Shown: positions 23,609 through 35,881 of the stretch, piece by piece
Numbering within the stretch: position 1 is the first letter of the stretch
Layout: the number at the start of each line of letters is the position of its first letter
From: Spirodela intermedia
Taxonomy: Eukaryota; Streptophyta; Magnoliopsida; Alismatales; Araceae
DNA: 64,000 bases
NCBI GenBank assembly: GCA_902729315.2
Contig: LR746279.1
Location: forward strand, 2,694,501-2,758,500
Direction of reading: 5' to 3'
The notes under the pieces: generated by a model
The model's database searches: none
Seen by the model: the letters and a program-made list of their open reading frames with translations, nothing else
Told to the model about the DNA's origin: nothing
Position numbers and translations under genes: made by a program

Positions 23609-25608
23609 TCACTGCCAAGTGCCACCACGGGGCTGATCTCGGTCACCTCCTGCACGGCCAGGACCCTGTGCCATCGCCACCCGATAGCCAGTGGCAGTGC
23701 CAGTGGCAGCGGGGGGTCTGGTGTACATGGCTGCAGATTCATAGCCTGCAGCTGCTCCTCTGTGGGCAGTGTCATATGCCGATGGCCTAGAGGCATCATA
23801 TGGTGTGGGTTTAGAAGTGTCGTAGTTAGTGGTGGCGGCACTGCTGCCTCTTGAAGCATCATAGCCGCCGCTGCCACCGCCACTGCTGCCTCGGGTGGTA
23901 TCGTAGTTTCCAGCCATTCGGGGCTGTGAGGCTCCTCCGGTGGTGTCACCGTGAGAGGTTGCTCCACCAGGTGGGGTTCGTCCCTGCATCTCAAAGTGAG
24001 GGAAAGAAGAAATTTAGGTGAGATGGAGGTTGCAGGAACTGGAACCTGAAAGATTGGTCGAGAGATGACTGTGGATCAGATTAAATTGGTTGAAAAATAG
24101 CTGGAGACGGAGGAATTAGCTCCAGCTGGCCCAGCATCAGGTCAGTTAATGAGGATCCCAACAGGGACAGGCCGATCTGATGTGCAATGATGATGGTGAT
24201 GATGATGATGATGATAATGATGATGATTATAATGATGATGAGAATGATCTATAATTAGTTGACAACACCATGATTCAAGTAAGTGATGGACATTAAACTC
24301 GCCGGATGAACAGTTGAACCATATTCATAGAAGCATTTTGATGATAAAATGATAATGACGACATTACATTACTAAACTGATCTGATGTGCAATGGTGGTG
24401 ATGATGATGAAGATGATGATAACAATGAGAATGAGATAATATTAATTGAAAACAAGACCAAGATTTAAGAACGAGGATGGACACTACGATCGCCTGATGA
24501 ACAGTTAGTCCATATTGTTGATAGAAGCCTTTTAATGATAAAATGCTGACGACAACATCATATTTCTCTACAATATCGAAAAACCCCAAGAAGAGGGCAG
24601 GGCGCTAAGCTCATGATCACCTGATGAACATTGTAAACATCTTCATAAGCATTTTGAACCACAAGAAGCTGGGCCGATACAGTCTGTGAAGGTGCACTTG
24701 AAGCAAGTGCCTCACTCTCCTGGTACCCCACGTTACTCCCATACTGCCCACCTGCATTCACCTAAACCAATGAGACCTTCCACTAAACCACTAGAGCACA
24801 ATGGAGATAGAAAAAAGAATAAAAAAGGAAAGAAAGCCCATACCAGCCCTTCTATCAGAGCTCGAGGAATTGGCCAGCTCAGTTCTCAACTTCTCCACCT
24901 CTCTCAGCATAGAAACATAATTCTTCTCCATCACCTGAAGTGACTCGAGGTGGTCACTGTAGAGTTTCCTCTCATGCTCATAAGTAAGCCTGCATCGGCA
25001 GAGCAACAACATAAGCTCAAAGCATCTCCAACTGGGTCAATGTTGACCAAGGAGGTTGATTGTCACCTGTAGTCATGGTATTCTCTCCTGAGACCCTCGA
25101 GCTCAGACATCAGGGCCGGAATTTGCTGGATGTCAGCATGACCACGCCGCAGATCCTGGGTCAGATGCTGGGCTCTTGATATCAGCTCCTCTCTGACAGA
25201 GAGCAGATTCTGGGCTTCAGCACGAGCTTGCTGCAGCTCCACTTTAATGCCCTCAGATGCCTGAAGATTGGGCTCCATCTTCATGATCTCGTCCTGGAGG
25301 GCTTTCATCTTCTGCTCTTTCTCGGCCTTCATGAGGCCGATCTGTGCCTGCATCCTCTGAAGTTCCTGTTGGGTGGCGGCTAGGTCTTGTCTCAAGGTCA
25401 CATGAGAGGAAGCAAGCCTATGGTTCTCATGTGCAAGCTTCTGCATCTCGCTGTGCTGGATAATGAGCTTCTGCTCCATGATTTCTGGGGGGGGGAGCAT
25501 GTCGAAGAAGGGTCCGTTTGGGGGATGGATGTCGGGGATGAATGGGTTGGGATTCATCATGTTGGGGGGTTGCCGTAGGTAAGGTTGCTGGCGACCTTTG
25601 CTCCCCAT
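23609..25608 (-). CDS. FLX-like (FLC EXPRESSOR-like) coiled-coil protein
   Basis: Four coding exons fit in phase: 25608-25067, 24989-24844, 24751-24621 and 23983-23609, giving 397 residues. All junctions obey GT-AG. Start MGSKGRQQPYLRQPP; a proline-rich N-terminus (PPPEIMEQKL) leads into a long heptad-rich coiled coil (about residues 45-230: HENHRLASSHVTLRQDL, KALQDEIMKMEPNLQA, HLTQDLRRGHADIQQIPAL). Exon 3 ends AYEDVYNVHQ. The C-terminal exon is Gly/Ser/Tyr-rich with repeated YD(A/T)S-like units. This matches plant FLX and FLX-like proteins. FLX itself works with FRIGIDA in the nucleus to promote FLC expression; paralogues have less defined roles, so which member this is stays open. Introns 2 and 3 contain tandem repeats, including duplicated pieces of exon 3. 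Confidence 0.88.
24174..24560 (-). repeat. Tandem duplication in FLX-like intron 3, copying the exon-3 end
   Basis: Two diverged units, each beginning on the plus strand with CTGATGTGCAATG and a GATGAT-rich run, lie at about 24174-24360 and 24372-24560. Each holds a decayed copy of the last ~40 nt of exon 3 and its 5' splice site (CTGTTCATCCG|GC near 24302; CTGTTCATCAG|GC near 24494). The real donor is TGTTCATCAG|GT at 24621. Confidence 0.7.
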
Positions 25609-28200
25609 GGGAAATAGCTGCCTTCTTCAGAGTTGTATCCAATAAATAAATATGCAATCTCTGTGCAGAAATATGAATGATTAGGAGAGCAAGAGAACGA
25701 AGAAACAAATAAAAACATGGTGCAGGATAAGGAACGAAAGATAGATGTTAGACGAGTCGAGGAAAAGAAGAGGTATTCTCCAAACCGGGCAAACCGAACA
25801 TACATATTGATTCCATCTTTCACACAGTCAACGCATCCACATGGGGCCATTAAATCATTCATTTATGAGCTTTATTGGGGCTCCTTAACCATGTATACCC
25901 ATGATAAAATTTTCTCTAGACGAAAGAACTACTTGAATGTTATAATGCCAAACAATTTACTTGACCCAACACAATGGACAAGCCCTCATGAAACACTGAC
26001 GAAAAGCCAATTAGCCCACCTTGCTGCCACTTTCACCAACAATGTTCCCATCAAATGAATTAGGACCCTCTATTACGTCCATAACTACATTGTGAGATAA
26101 AGGCTGAACATCTCCCAACCCATTGTGTAAAGTAGAATATCATATGGGGAAATAGAAACCACAATCCTAGGACGCGAGTCTGATGGCCTTAACTGGGGAG
26201 TTCTGGGCTCTTTCCTTCATTGAAAACCCTAAAAAGAAGTGGCTACACTGGGGAAATAGAATTAGGATCCTCTATTACGTCCATAACTACATTGTGAGAT
26301 AAAGGCTGAACATCTCCCAACCCATTGTGTAAAGTAGAATATCATATGGGGAAATAGAAACCACAATCCTAGGACGCGAGTCTGATGGCCTTAACTGGGG
26401 AGTTCTGGGCTCTTTCCTTCATTGAAAACCCTAAAAAGAAGTGGCTACACTGCCTCCTCTTATAGGCCTACGCTCAAAGCACACCACGCCAATATGATCT
26501 TCGACTACGCAGTGGACATGGTAATGATGGTGGAAGAACTATCTTCCAGAACTAGCTCTTTCTTAGTGAAGAGCTAGAACCTCACGATGAGAGTTATTTT
26601 AATGGTTAGCTGATAAAGGAGCCAATGTAGAAGGGAAAACCTACAGAGGAGCAAGTAGAAGGGAAACTGGCTAGATTATTGAAATAAATGTTGTGCTTTC
26701 AATGCGTACTAAGCCCACACCCAGAGTTATTTTCATGGTTCAGTTACAGAGATTCGCCTAGCAACTTCGTTCACAGTTTTTAAGTCAGGAGGTTTCTTCC
26801 CACTTCCTATTCACGAAAAAATTAATAAAACACCTCAACTTCCTACATTGTCTTACACATGCAAAATCACACAAGGGATAACCAAAATTCAGAGCATTAA
26901 ATAACAAAATGCAACCCTGTGGAAATTGACATCTTAGATGGACAATAGCAGAATATCAGACACTAAGTAATATCAGTATTTCAGTATTTTCCACAAAAAA
27001 CTTAAATCGCAGCCATCCTGCATATGCCAATTATCTGATGCTTCTCTAGAAACATAATAATATAAGTACCTCTTTCTATTAATGGAACAAACCAAGTGAC
27101 AGTTGACTATGACCAACCCTTCAGACTTGCCTCGCTAATCCTTCCAAAAGATTTCATGCTAATCGTAGCTCTCGATTTCCTGTGAAAGTATAAAGGCATG
27201 GGCACCAATTTCCACGATTCGCTCCAAGAAAATATCTAGTAATGAAGATCGGATTGTAGTATCACTAGACAATGTCACGTTGCATGAAGAAAAGTGACAG
27301 ATAGACGTCCCTAACAGCTTATTTTAATCCTGTACTAGAATTAAGACAGTCGCTGCCTACATGAAGAACCATGACTTAACGGTTTAAGATTTAATGAAGA
27401 TGAAGTCGATCAGCGATAAATGTGAACTTGAGTAGTAATCCAAAGTAACTGATTCACATTGTTTTTTAAGAACCTTCCCATACACTGATACCACCCCAAT
27501 TCCAACCAGCTTCTGAATCTCCATATCTTATTCTTCACTTAATTTGCAGATTTCACCTCAGCTTGAAATGGTCGTCTGATGACCTCGTCTAAAACCATCA
27601 ATCTAAACTAGCTATTGAAGAGCACAGCTTGAAAAGTAAATTTTCAAGAGCACAGCCCTTTCAAGAGTACGGAAGGGGAGACCAACAAGTACACAGTTCA
27701 AAAAGTCTATAAATCAGAGCATTTAAGAGGCAGAGCCAGGGCGCCGTTCAAACGTCTCTTCTGCCAGAAAAAACTCATCCCTATCAATAAAGACAGACGT
27801 GAGTCCAGATCATTCACAATCTACTACCCACAAATTTGTTTCCAACCAATACATATTCAGTGATTTCGCAATAAAAGCCTCAGAGAACACACAGATCATC
27901 GAAGAAATGAAGCCATTATGAGCACAACAAAAAAACCGTAAGGATTCTCACTAGCACGAATGGCGCAACAACCCTTCAGGACGATCGGAAACAACACAGG
28001 AACTACCGGGAGCAGCACGATACTCCTTCCTCGGCCCACAAGCTCCTCCTCTGCTGGGCCCCAAACCCTAGCTACCCCCTCCCCACTCCTCCCTCCATCT
28101 CTCTCTCTCGCTTCAGCACCTCCCGAAAGACGCGACGGAGAGAGGGGGGCAGAAGACTTGGGGGGATAGGCGCGAGTCCACCTCAGGCGCTCACCCGAAG
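25609..28200 (-). promoter_or_regulatory. Upstream region of FLX-like, possibly with a 5'-UTR intron
   Basis: No coding gene is supported. Near the ATG the minus strand reads AGGCAG|CTATTTCCC then ATG, a possible splice acceptor. At 28000-28170 the minus strand is GA-rich with CTAGGGTTTGGGGCCC (telo-box-like plus GGGCC), resembling a leader exon and core promoter. A 5'-UTR intron of about 2.3 kb is therefore possible, but this is inference. The tandem duplication at 26057-26452 would lie inside it. Confidence 0.35.
26057..26452. repeat. 202-bp tandem duplication
   Basis: Two nearly identical units begin GAATTAGGA(C/T)CCTCTATT at 26057 and 26259 and end GTGGCTACACTG at 26250 and 26452. The offset is 202 bp at both ends and I saw only one base difference, so the duplication is recent. 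Confidence 0.9.
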
Positions 28201-29102
28201 TTACCAACTGTGACTGCTCCGACCGCGTCGTACGGTCGGAGAACCAAATCGATCCGACCGGTCGTTTTGAGCCGGTTCGAGCTAGGAGATCGGTCCAACC
28301 GTCTCTTTGGACCGGACCAGATCCGGCTCAACCCGGTTTTTGTAATAAAAAATCATGTATTTTTAACTCACATCAAATTAATTGAATAATTACTAACAAG
28401 CTTTTTAATTTTTATCGTAGTAAATTATATTAAATTATTATATAATAATTCGTATTTTTTCAATGTCCCCCACCTGATCATTTGAGTCAGTTCGAGCTAG
28501 GATGATAGGCAATTTTTTTGTATCCCTTGAGGCTTAAAACATGAGTGATAAAATATTATTTATTTAATTTAAATATCGTCTAATTAAATTAATATTCATT
28601 TTTTTTACCGATATGTGGATTTCTATAAAAATAATATATAATGATTTAATTCCTTTTATCTGATAAATAACAGAGGGTTTTATGGGGATTATCGTTAAAG
28701 ACCAAAAGTTTTGAAATTTATAATATTTACTTGGGTTAGAGTAAAATAGCCCCCGCTCCACGTGGAGAAATGTTTTTCCACGTGGACAGGACGGTGGCTG
28801 GCTGGCTGGCTGGCTACCGTGCGAATGGTCTTTCTTCACATTGGGATTAATGGGCAAAACTATTGGGCCTGCTATGTTTTAACGGGCTTGGCCCAATAAC
28901 ATCATGTCAGAATCCTGGAAAGATATGCTAAACACCATAACCAAACGGGGGATCGAGGATTCCGGATTTATTGCAAATTTGAAAATCCCACCGTCTCCCT
29001 CTCCCTCTCTCTCCCCAGAATTCACGGCCTCGTCCTGGCCGCCCTCGTTCATCGTCTCGGGGTCTCGCTGGCGGGAGCCCTAGCCGGCGCATTCGTGCTC
29101 TC
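28201..29102 (+). promoter_or_regulatory. Promoter region of the BRCT-RING-PHD gene
   Basis: Two perfect CCACGTGG G-boxes lie at 28758-28765 and 28778-28785, 20 bp apart. A (GGCT)n run follows at about 28795-28815. TGGGCC-type site II motifs occur near 28865 (TTGGGCCTG) and 28890 (TTGGCCCAA), both typical of housekeeping and cell-cycle plant promoters. An unusual CCGGTT/GGACCG-rich block is at 28235-28340. A CT-rich leader precedes the ATG. Regulatory function is inferred. Confidence 0.5.
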
Positions 29103-32100
29103 ATGGAGGACGGATCGTCCAAGCGCCGCCTTGTACGTGGATCTCGAGGTACCTCCAGCTCTCTCCTCTTGTACATTTTTGTCGATGGTGCGCGAGGAAA
29201 GACGATGATCATTTTTGGGTGCAGCAGCTTGCTAGTATTTTCCGTTTTTTTCGTGATTTTTTTTATTTCCTTCCCTTCTGAACTGAAGATCTGATTTTTG
29301 CGGCGCTTGCTTTTTTCGTCCCAATCTTTAGGCAAGAAATTGTTAGTAAATGGATTTCGTCGTTTCCTCCAGTTGTTGGTGCAATCATGTGATGTCAGAA
29401 TGGGGAGAGGCATATTCTTGCATTTTTTTTCTTTTCTCATATACGTTTACAATCTGAGATTATTTGATTCCGTACTAGGGAGTGAGTGCTGCGCGGCTGA
29501 AGGCATGGAGAACGTGATTGCTAGCGTGAGTGGTTACCATGGCAGAGAGAGGTTTAAGCTGATAAAGCTCATCACACAAACTGGTGCTCACTACGTGGGG
29601 ACCATGGCCAGATCGACTACCCATTTGGTTAGTTTCACATTTTATTTTAAACTTGGAAGAGAAGCCCACATTTCTTCTGATGACTACTAATAATCCTCAA
29701 TTCCTTTTTTATCCTATCATATTTTTATGTGTACATGGAAATTATATCTGGAGCTGCGTGGGCTTTTTTCGGTACAGGTATGCTGGGAGCTAGATGGAAA
29801 TAAGTATAACCTTGCAAGAAGTTTCGGGACCAAAATAGTCAGCCATGGTTGGTTTGAGGACTGCTTAAAGAAGGGGAGGCGAATTCCTGAGCGTCCTTAC
29901 CTTATGCAGAGGTTAATTATGCTTGTCTTTATTACTTTGATTGCTATTAGTTTTATTTTACGGTTCTGATTTATGCTGAAGTACCTATCGAGTCTAACTA
30001 GATTTTTTGGTTCTCGTTCTTCTCTTTAATCTTCGTCAAATATTGGACTGTTCGTTGAACATTCAGTGTTTATTGCCTACTTCATTATCATCTGTCAAGT
30101 TGCTTATGGAAATATTAACATGAATTTTATGGGTCGTATGCATATAAGTTGACATTAATCTAGTCTTATTTGGATTATTAGAAAAAGGCATCTTAAATTG
30201 CAAAAATTTATACACAATGTTCTTCTATAATGCATGTAAGTTGACATTAATCTAGTCTTATTTTGGATTACTAAAAAAACGGCATCTTAAATTGCAAAAA
30301 TTTATCCACAATGTTCTTGCATAATGTCCTTGATCGTTCATAAAAGAGTATCTCACTGAAGAAAAATGGGTAAAGCTTTTTCTTGGCAACAGTATGTGGT
30401 GTGTAAAGCCTTTGGATGATGAATGAAAACTATGCATGATTCATCTCAACCTTCAAATAATTTTAGGGGACAAAATGCGAGCTGATTAAAATGTGTCAAC
30501 TGGGAGTCTAGCTGTAAAACAAACATTGTGATTTCTGCGATAGTTTTAATTTAAACGTGTTTTCATGTTTATGACCCTCCATTATCTGCAGTGGCAGACA
30601 GGTTGGACCCATCTTATGGGAGGTCCCAAAGGAAGATAAGCACGCCAAGAGAAAAGGGGAAAATCCAGAGAATGCCAAGCAAGACGTGCTATTTGATCTA
30701 TCCAATACATTTGACGATGCCAGAAATCAAGGAAATAGTTCAAGGCATTGTGAAAATGAAGTGCCTCGTTCTCATCTATTGGATAAGGTAATATTCTGAT
30801 TAGTAACCTGTAGCCAACCATTTGGCAATGTATGTTATCGGTGAGTTGTTTGAAATGTGCTGAATTGATTGAGTAAATCGCGGCATACTTAAACATCATC
30901 CAGGATTAGACTAACATTTCTGATGAGATAATTTAAGTGAACGAGTAAATCATAGTCTGATTATCCTTTCTGTCTGTACAAAGCTCATCTGCATTTACAA
31001 ATTTATTTTATTGATTGTAAAAGGTTTAGATATGATGTCACTTTTTTCGTTGTGATACATATAATCTTATTGCATGCTCTTTGGTTTTCATTTAATGGAA
31101 ATGGAGTCGAGTTGACCTTGTTTGTTTCCCTTGTATATATGTAGTTATTTCTTAATCGCATACTTGAGGACTATGACATATACACTGATCAGATGAACCT
31201 TAATGTATTTAACGGTGATATCATAATAATATCCGATTCCTTATTGAATCTGTAAATTGATTTAGCACAAGGTATTACGGGATAGAATAATGCATTATCT
31301 AGAGATTTAGCACTGTACGTTCTGTAAACGTCTTGTTGAACTCTTTCCATTTTCATATGTTTTTTTATTTCTTTGTAAATGTATCATCAAATGTTTATTC
31401 ATGTATCAAACTCTGGTTGCGTTTTTTTTGTTGTTGGTCAGTTTTCCTTATCCCATTATTGTATTACTGCCAGCGTCTCTTTTCTTTCTAGTGTTCTGTT
31501 GAAACTTCTTGTTAGATGATGATGTGCTGGCCATCTTGCATTGTTTTTAATGAATGTCTGCCATGTTGCTATATACCCAAACAAGGAAAAATTAAATCGG
31601 ATTCCTATTTGGAACCTGTTTTAGAATATCCGAGTCTGAGACTCTATTCCTTTTCACATCGTCTGTTTCAAAAAATTTCCCCCCTTGCATCTCGCATGTA
31701 ATGGAGCTATGTCCTTTCTTGACACTATTCCCTGCCCCTTGTAGTCTACTTCTTCGTTGTGAAGTTATCATTGTATGCTATGGCCGAAGGTTTCAATTTA
31801 TTGTCCTTTGCCATAGACTATGTTACATCGATTAGATCTACTGTATTGTTTTTTTAGTTAAAATATGGAATGTGCTAATAATATTAAAGGTGATTTCTAG
31901 AACGGAAAACAGTTTGGTACGTCCTGCATTAGAGGCCTTACTGCATTATTCGTTAATAAAATATTGGAATATATTTGACTACTTGTATGCGTGTTATTGG
32001 GGACATATTTATATCCGGCCTAATGTATTTATTAGATTTTTATCAGGGAAAATCTTTAAGCTTTCTTTACTCCTTATGCTGATTTATTAGATTATTGTTG

Positions 32101-34794
32101 GATGAATTTTGTTCCAGTCTATAAGCTCCCCATGTTTATAATGCCAATCTTTTCTTCTTTTACCAGCCTGGATGTGCTTCCATTTCTCGTCCACATTCTT
32201 GCGGACAGAAAACGAATTTATGTGATCGTATTGAGAACAGTGAGTCCACTGAACGAAAAAGTCGAAAACTGAGAAGGAGAAGCAGAACGGCTGACTTTTC
32301 CGTTCATGCTGTATTGGAAGCTAATCGTCGTGCTGAAATTTCTTACCTACGAGATATCAGTGACAGTGATTCTATCAGCTCTGATGATTTAGTCAACAGG
32401 CAGGTACCGCCGCCAGAGAATAATTCTGATGAAACAAGCCAAGCAGCTGATGGTTTGGAGGATATTGTGGAGTTGAATAGCTTCCCTGATCCTAATGAAA
32501 TCACTCCACAGAAACAGCATGGCAAGTGTGGGATGAGTCAGAGAGAAGACAGGGAAGCGTCTCCATCGATTGATCCTTTCAGATCACCTGCAGAGCTGTC
32601 ATGTGTAATATGCTGGACAGATTTTAGTTCAACCAGGGGGGTTCTAGCATGTGGGCACCGGTTCTGTTATACATGCATCAAAGGATGGGCTGATTGTATG
32701 GTAAGTAGTTTCCATATAAGTCTTCTCTTATCTTACCATATAACTGTCTACATTTTCTCAGATTTGACCAAATTATTACTTTCTAAAAAGGATTCAATGC
32801 CGGCATGATTTTGCTTCTCATTTGGTTTCAGATTTTGCTTTCTGCTGTCTGTTTCCCTTTCTCATGGCGAGTAAATGGATATTTACTTTGAATGACCAAT
32901 TGGAGGGTTCTACAACCTGATCAACTAATCTTCTTGATATTCTAATTTCCAGAAAATATCGTTTTAAATGAATCCGTATTGAATTAAACTAGTGGCCTCA
33001 GAGATATTTTTTGGAATTGATGAAGTTGGTATTCAATAGATTCTTGGTTTTTGTGAAGGGCATGACCAAAAACAATTTCTGTACATAAAGAAAATAAACT
33101 ACGTTATTCTACGTAAAATCTGGATTGGTAGATGCGTATTTTCAATCGCTATTGGTTCCCATGGCCTTCACTTGTGGTTTTTCTCCTGAAGCCATACATG
33201 CTACAGTGGTAGGACTGATTCAACGCTGACCATTAGGAGACAGTTGGATGTATTACTATGTACAGTACTCTTCTTCGACTGATTTTCTCAATGATCAGTC
33301 TTTTGATCATATCAACTTTTCCCATGCTTCAAACAAATTTTAGAAAGTTTGACCAATCTACTTCGAAATCTGTATGCGAAGTCCACGAGATAATATGCCG
33401 AAACCCTAAGTTTTTCTTCCTAGTATGCCTACAGGAGATTAATGATTCAACTGAAGAGCCAACATTTATGGTAGAAGAAAAGCATCAAATCATGTTCTGG
33501 GTCTTCGTTTAATTGGTGTTCTTGAATGCAATAAAATAAAATAGGTTTTTCTACGCAAGTGATTACTTACTTATCATCGTACTTCTTCAATCTGCTGGAT
33601 GTGGAATTTATTGGGTGCATGTTCATCCTTCCATTTCTCTCTTCCAGGCCTCAAAGAGGAAGGTTTCAACCTGCCCCCTCTGCAAGGCGAGCTTCTCGAG
33701 CATCACCAAGGTGGACTCTGCGGCATCTTCTGATCAGAAGATATACTCTCAGACTCTTCCGCCCTCTTCTTCCTCGGACGCTGCAGACATCTGCCTGCCT
33801 CCCAACGATCTGGACTCCTTCATCGGCTCTCAGGTAAACAAACTTGCTGCATCTCTGGGGCAGTTGACTTTTAGCTGCTGAGATCGCATCAAGATGACAA
33901 TTTCTCCTCTTCTATGATTTAATCCGGGGCGTTAGATTAGATATTTTTGTTCCTTTTTTCATCGACGGTTCATGGAGACCAAAAATCAACTCAGCAATAG
34001 ATCAATTTGCTCTGGAATATTAACAGGCCTCGGAGTTGGTATGAAGTAGCATATCCACCCTGCCGTTACCTCTCTTTGTCCTCTTTCCTCCCTCTTATCA
34101 CCACACTTGACCTTTTAGCCGCTTATCCTTCACTTTGCTGGGAGCCGTGATTTAGTCTGGACATTGGATTACATTTTTTTTCCTGTTTTCATTGACGATC
34201 CATAAAGACGACAAGCCACTCAGATAGATCAATTTGCTCTGGAATTTCCACAGATACCCTCCCAAACTTCACCGCAGTTGACTTTTTAGCTGCTGAGATC
34301 AAATCGGAGCAAACCCAGATTGGAAGATAATAATTTTCCTCCTCTATGCTGGGAGCTGTGATTCAATCCGGACATTGGCTTAGATTTTCCTTTTTCCTGT
34401 TTACAATGACGGTTCATAGAGACCAAGAGCCACTCAGATAGATCAATTTCCTCTGGAATTTCCACAGATACCCACCCGGTTACCACCTCTCTTTGCCCCT
34501 CCCTCCCTCCCCCTTGTCACCACCGTTGACTTTCAGCTGCTGAGATTTGAAGACTTTTTTTTTCTTTTTTTTTCCTGTTTCCACCAGACCAATTTACTCT
34601 TTGGAAACTTGTAACAGGCCTCGGAGTTGTTGGCCTGCCACCTGTGCCACAGTCACGAGCCCGAAGATCAGCTTCAGTGCTGCCATCTCTGCAAGACCCG
34701 GTGGGTGCATTCCTGCTGCTTGGATCCTCCTTCCCTTCCCTGGACCTGCGTGCACTGCAGAGACCTCCGGGTTCTCTACCAGCTCTTCCGGTAG
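29103..34794 (+). CDS. BRCT-RING-PHD-like zinc finger protein (At1g67180-type)
   Basis: Seven coding exons keep frame: 29103-29148, 29479-29627, 29778-29911, 30592-30787, 32167-32700, 33648-33833 and 34618-34794, giving 473 residues. The alternative start is the ATG at 29505 ([13 protein letters not shown]), which is where the conserved part begins. An N-terminal BRCT domain reads [15 protein letters not shown], then THLVCWELDG and [17 protein letters not shown] basic, serine-rich linker follows. The RING finger reads [29 protein letters not shown] split across exons 5/6, then CPLC. A Cys/His-rich C-terminus has [18 protein letters not shown], then CVHC, a PHD-like treble-clef. BRCT plus RING suggests a nuclear, phosphopeptide-binding E3 ubiquitin ligase possibly in DNA-damage responses (inference). 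Intron 6 and the 3' flank are built of tandem duplications that copy parts of exon 7. Confidence 0.87.
33860..34560 (+). repeat. Tandem repeats in intron 6 with a copied exon-7 start
   Basis: Diverged units recur, marked by TTGACTTTTAGCTGCTGAGAT (33866, 34277, 34527 approximately), by GATTTAATCCGG-like sequence (33918, 34150, 34360) and by GATCAATTTGCTCTGGAAT (34000, 34226, 34441). The first unit contains TAACAGGCCTCGGAGTTGG at 34021, matching the intron 6/exon 7 junction at 34611-34630. Confidence 0.75.
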
Positions 34795-35090
34795 GTAGTT
34801 GACTTCCGGGCTCTTCTCCCCCATACTTTAAAAAGTCTGAGATTCTCATGGTCCAACTGTAGCATATCCTAAGAAAATACAAATCTGTATGATATATGAT
34901 GGGAGGATCCAACATGTACGACTGCTATTTGAGGGAGATCGATTGTATCTGTGATTTCGGTTATTTGTCAGCTCTTCCGATGGGTAGGCGACCCCGGGCT
35001 CGATCCATCTGAGTACTTCTCCACCAAAGTCAAGTTCTGAATATCATACTCCAAGAAAAACAATTAGCACTGTATGATATCTGCTAGGGG
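34780..35090 (+). repeat. Duplication of the gene's 3' end
   Basis: CAGCTCTTCCGGTAGGTAG (exon 7 end with stop, 34780) recurs as CAGCTCTTCCGATGGGTAG at 34970. Downstream sequence (GGGCTC, then a CATA/TATGATAT segment) also recurs, period about 190 bp. This is a tandem copy of the stop-codon region and 3' flank. Confidence 0.7.
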
Positions 35091-35881
35091 GGTTCCTCTA
35101 CTCACTATTGACTAGTGTAGATCAAGACTTGAACTGTGACCCACTCGCTCGAAGCTGATGTATTTGGTAGAGAGAGAGAGAGAGAGATATATGTTTCTAC
35201 GCTGATGTATTGGGATGATGGGGACATTTTCAGGTAGTGATCTAAGCTGGTATTGAATTGTATTTATTCTTTTTAACGGCTGTTGACCTTTGGTTTACCT
35301 GAAAATGCCCCAACCTGGTATACGGACGAACGTTGACAATGGTCACGCTTGTCTCAGTAACAGATAGCTGTTGACGGTTTCTGGTATGTGAGCATAGTAG
35401 TGACGGGTCAAGCTAATTTCAAGCGTTGACAATGGTCACTTGTCTCAGTAACAGAGAGACAGACACACTCGTCATTACAGTGGTCAACGTCTTTCCTTAC
35501 ACTGAAGCCGGACCTGGCATTTCAGGGATTCATATGACCGATACTGAATCAATGGGGATTTATTCAATTACTAAGTGTTCGGATTGGTTGATAGTCACGA
35601 CATTCATTCAATGACTTAGTGCAATTAATAATTTGTTCCACCACATCTCAACAGTTCCCAGCAGAGAATAAACCTAAAAGCGGTGAAACGACGATATTTG
35701 ACACGAGAGATGATTCGTCACGGCAATACCTCAACATCGGATATCAATGCCCTTGTAACCAAATATTCATATTTTCAATGGAAATAGCACGAAAAAAAGC
35801 TCGATAAAAGATTCTAAAACGTCCGAGTTCTAGCGAATAAGCGTACTGTGTCTTGAAATAACGTCCGGAAACCTATTCACT
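35091..35881. other. Intergenic region with a short direct repeat
   Basis: A (GA)n run lies at 35168-35187. A segment with CGTTGACAATGGTCAC and CTTGTCTCAGTAACAGA occurs at about 35331 and again at about 35424. Several TTGAC cores lie here. I see no gene. Confidence 0.5.

Noticed and set aside
23572-23994. 140-codon minus-strand open frame overlapping the last FLX-like exon
   Set aside because: Out-of-frame shadow of the Gly/Ser/Tyr-rich last exon. The splice phase from exon 3 selects the other frame.
27896-28207. Overlapping open frames on both strands near 28.0 kb
   Set aside because: Low-complexity Ser/Pro and Arg/Gly composition with no domain. The minus strand looks like a leader exon and core promoter, not coding.
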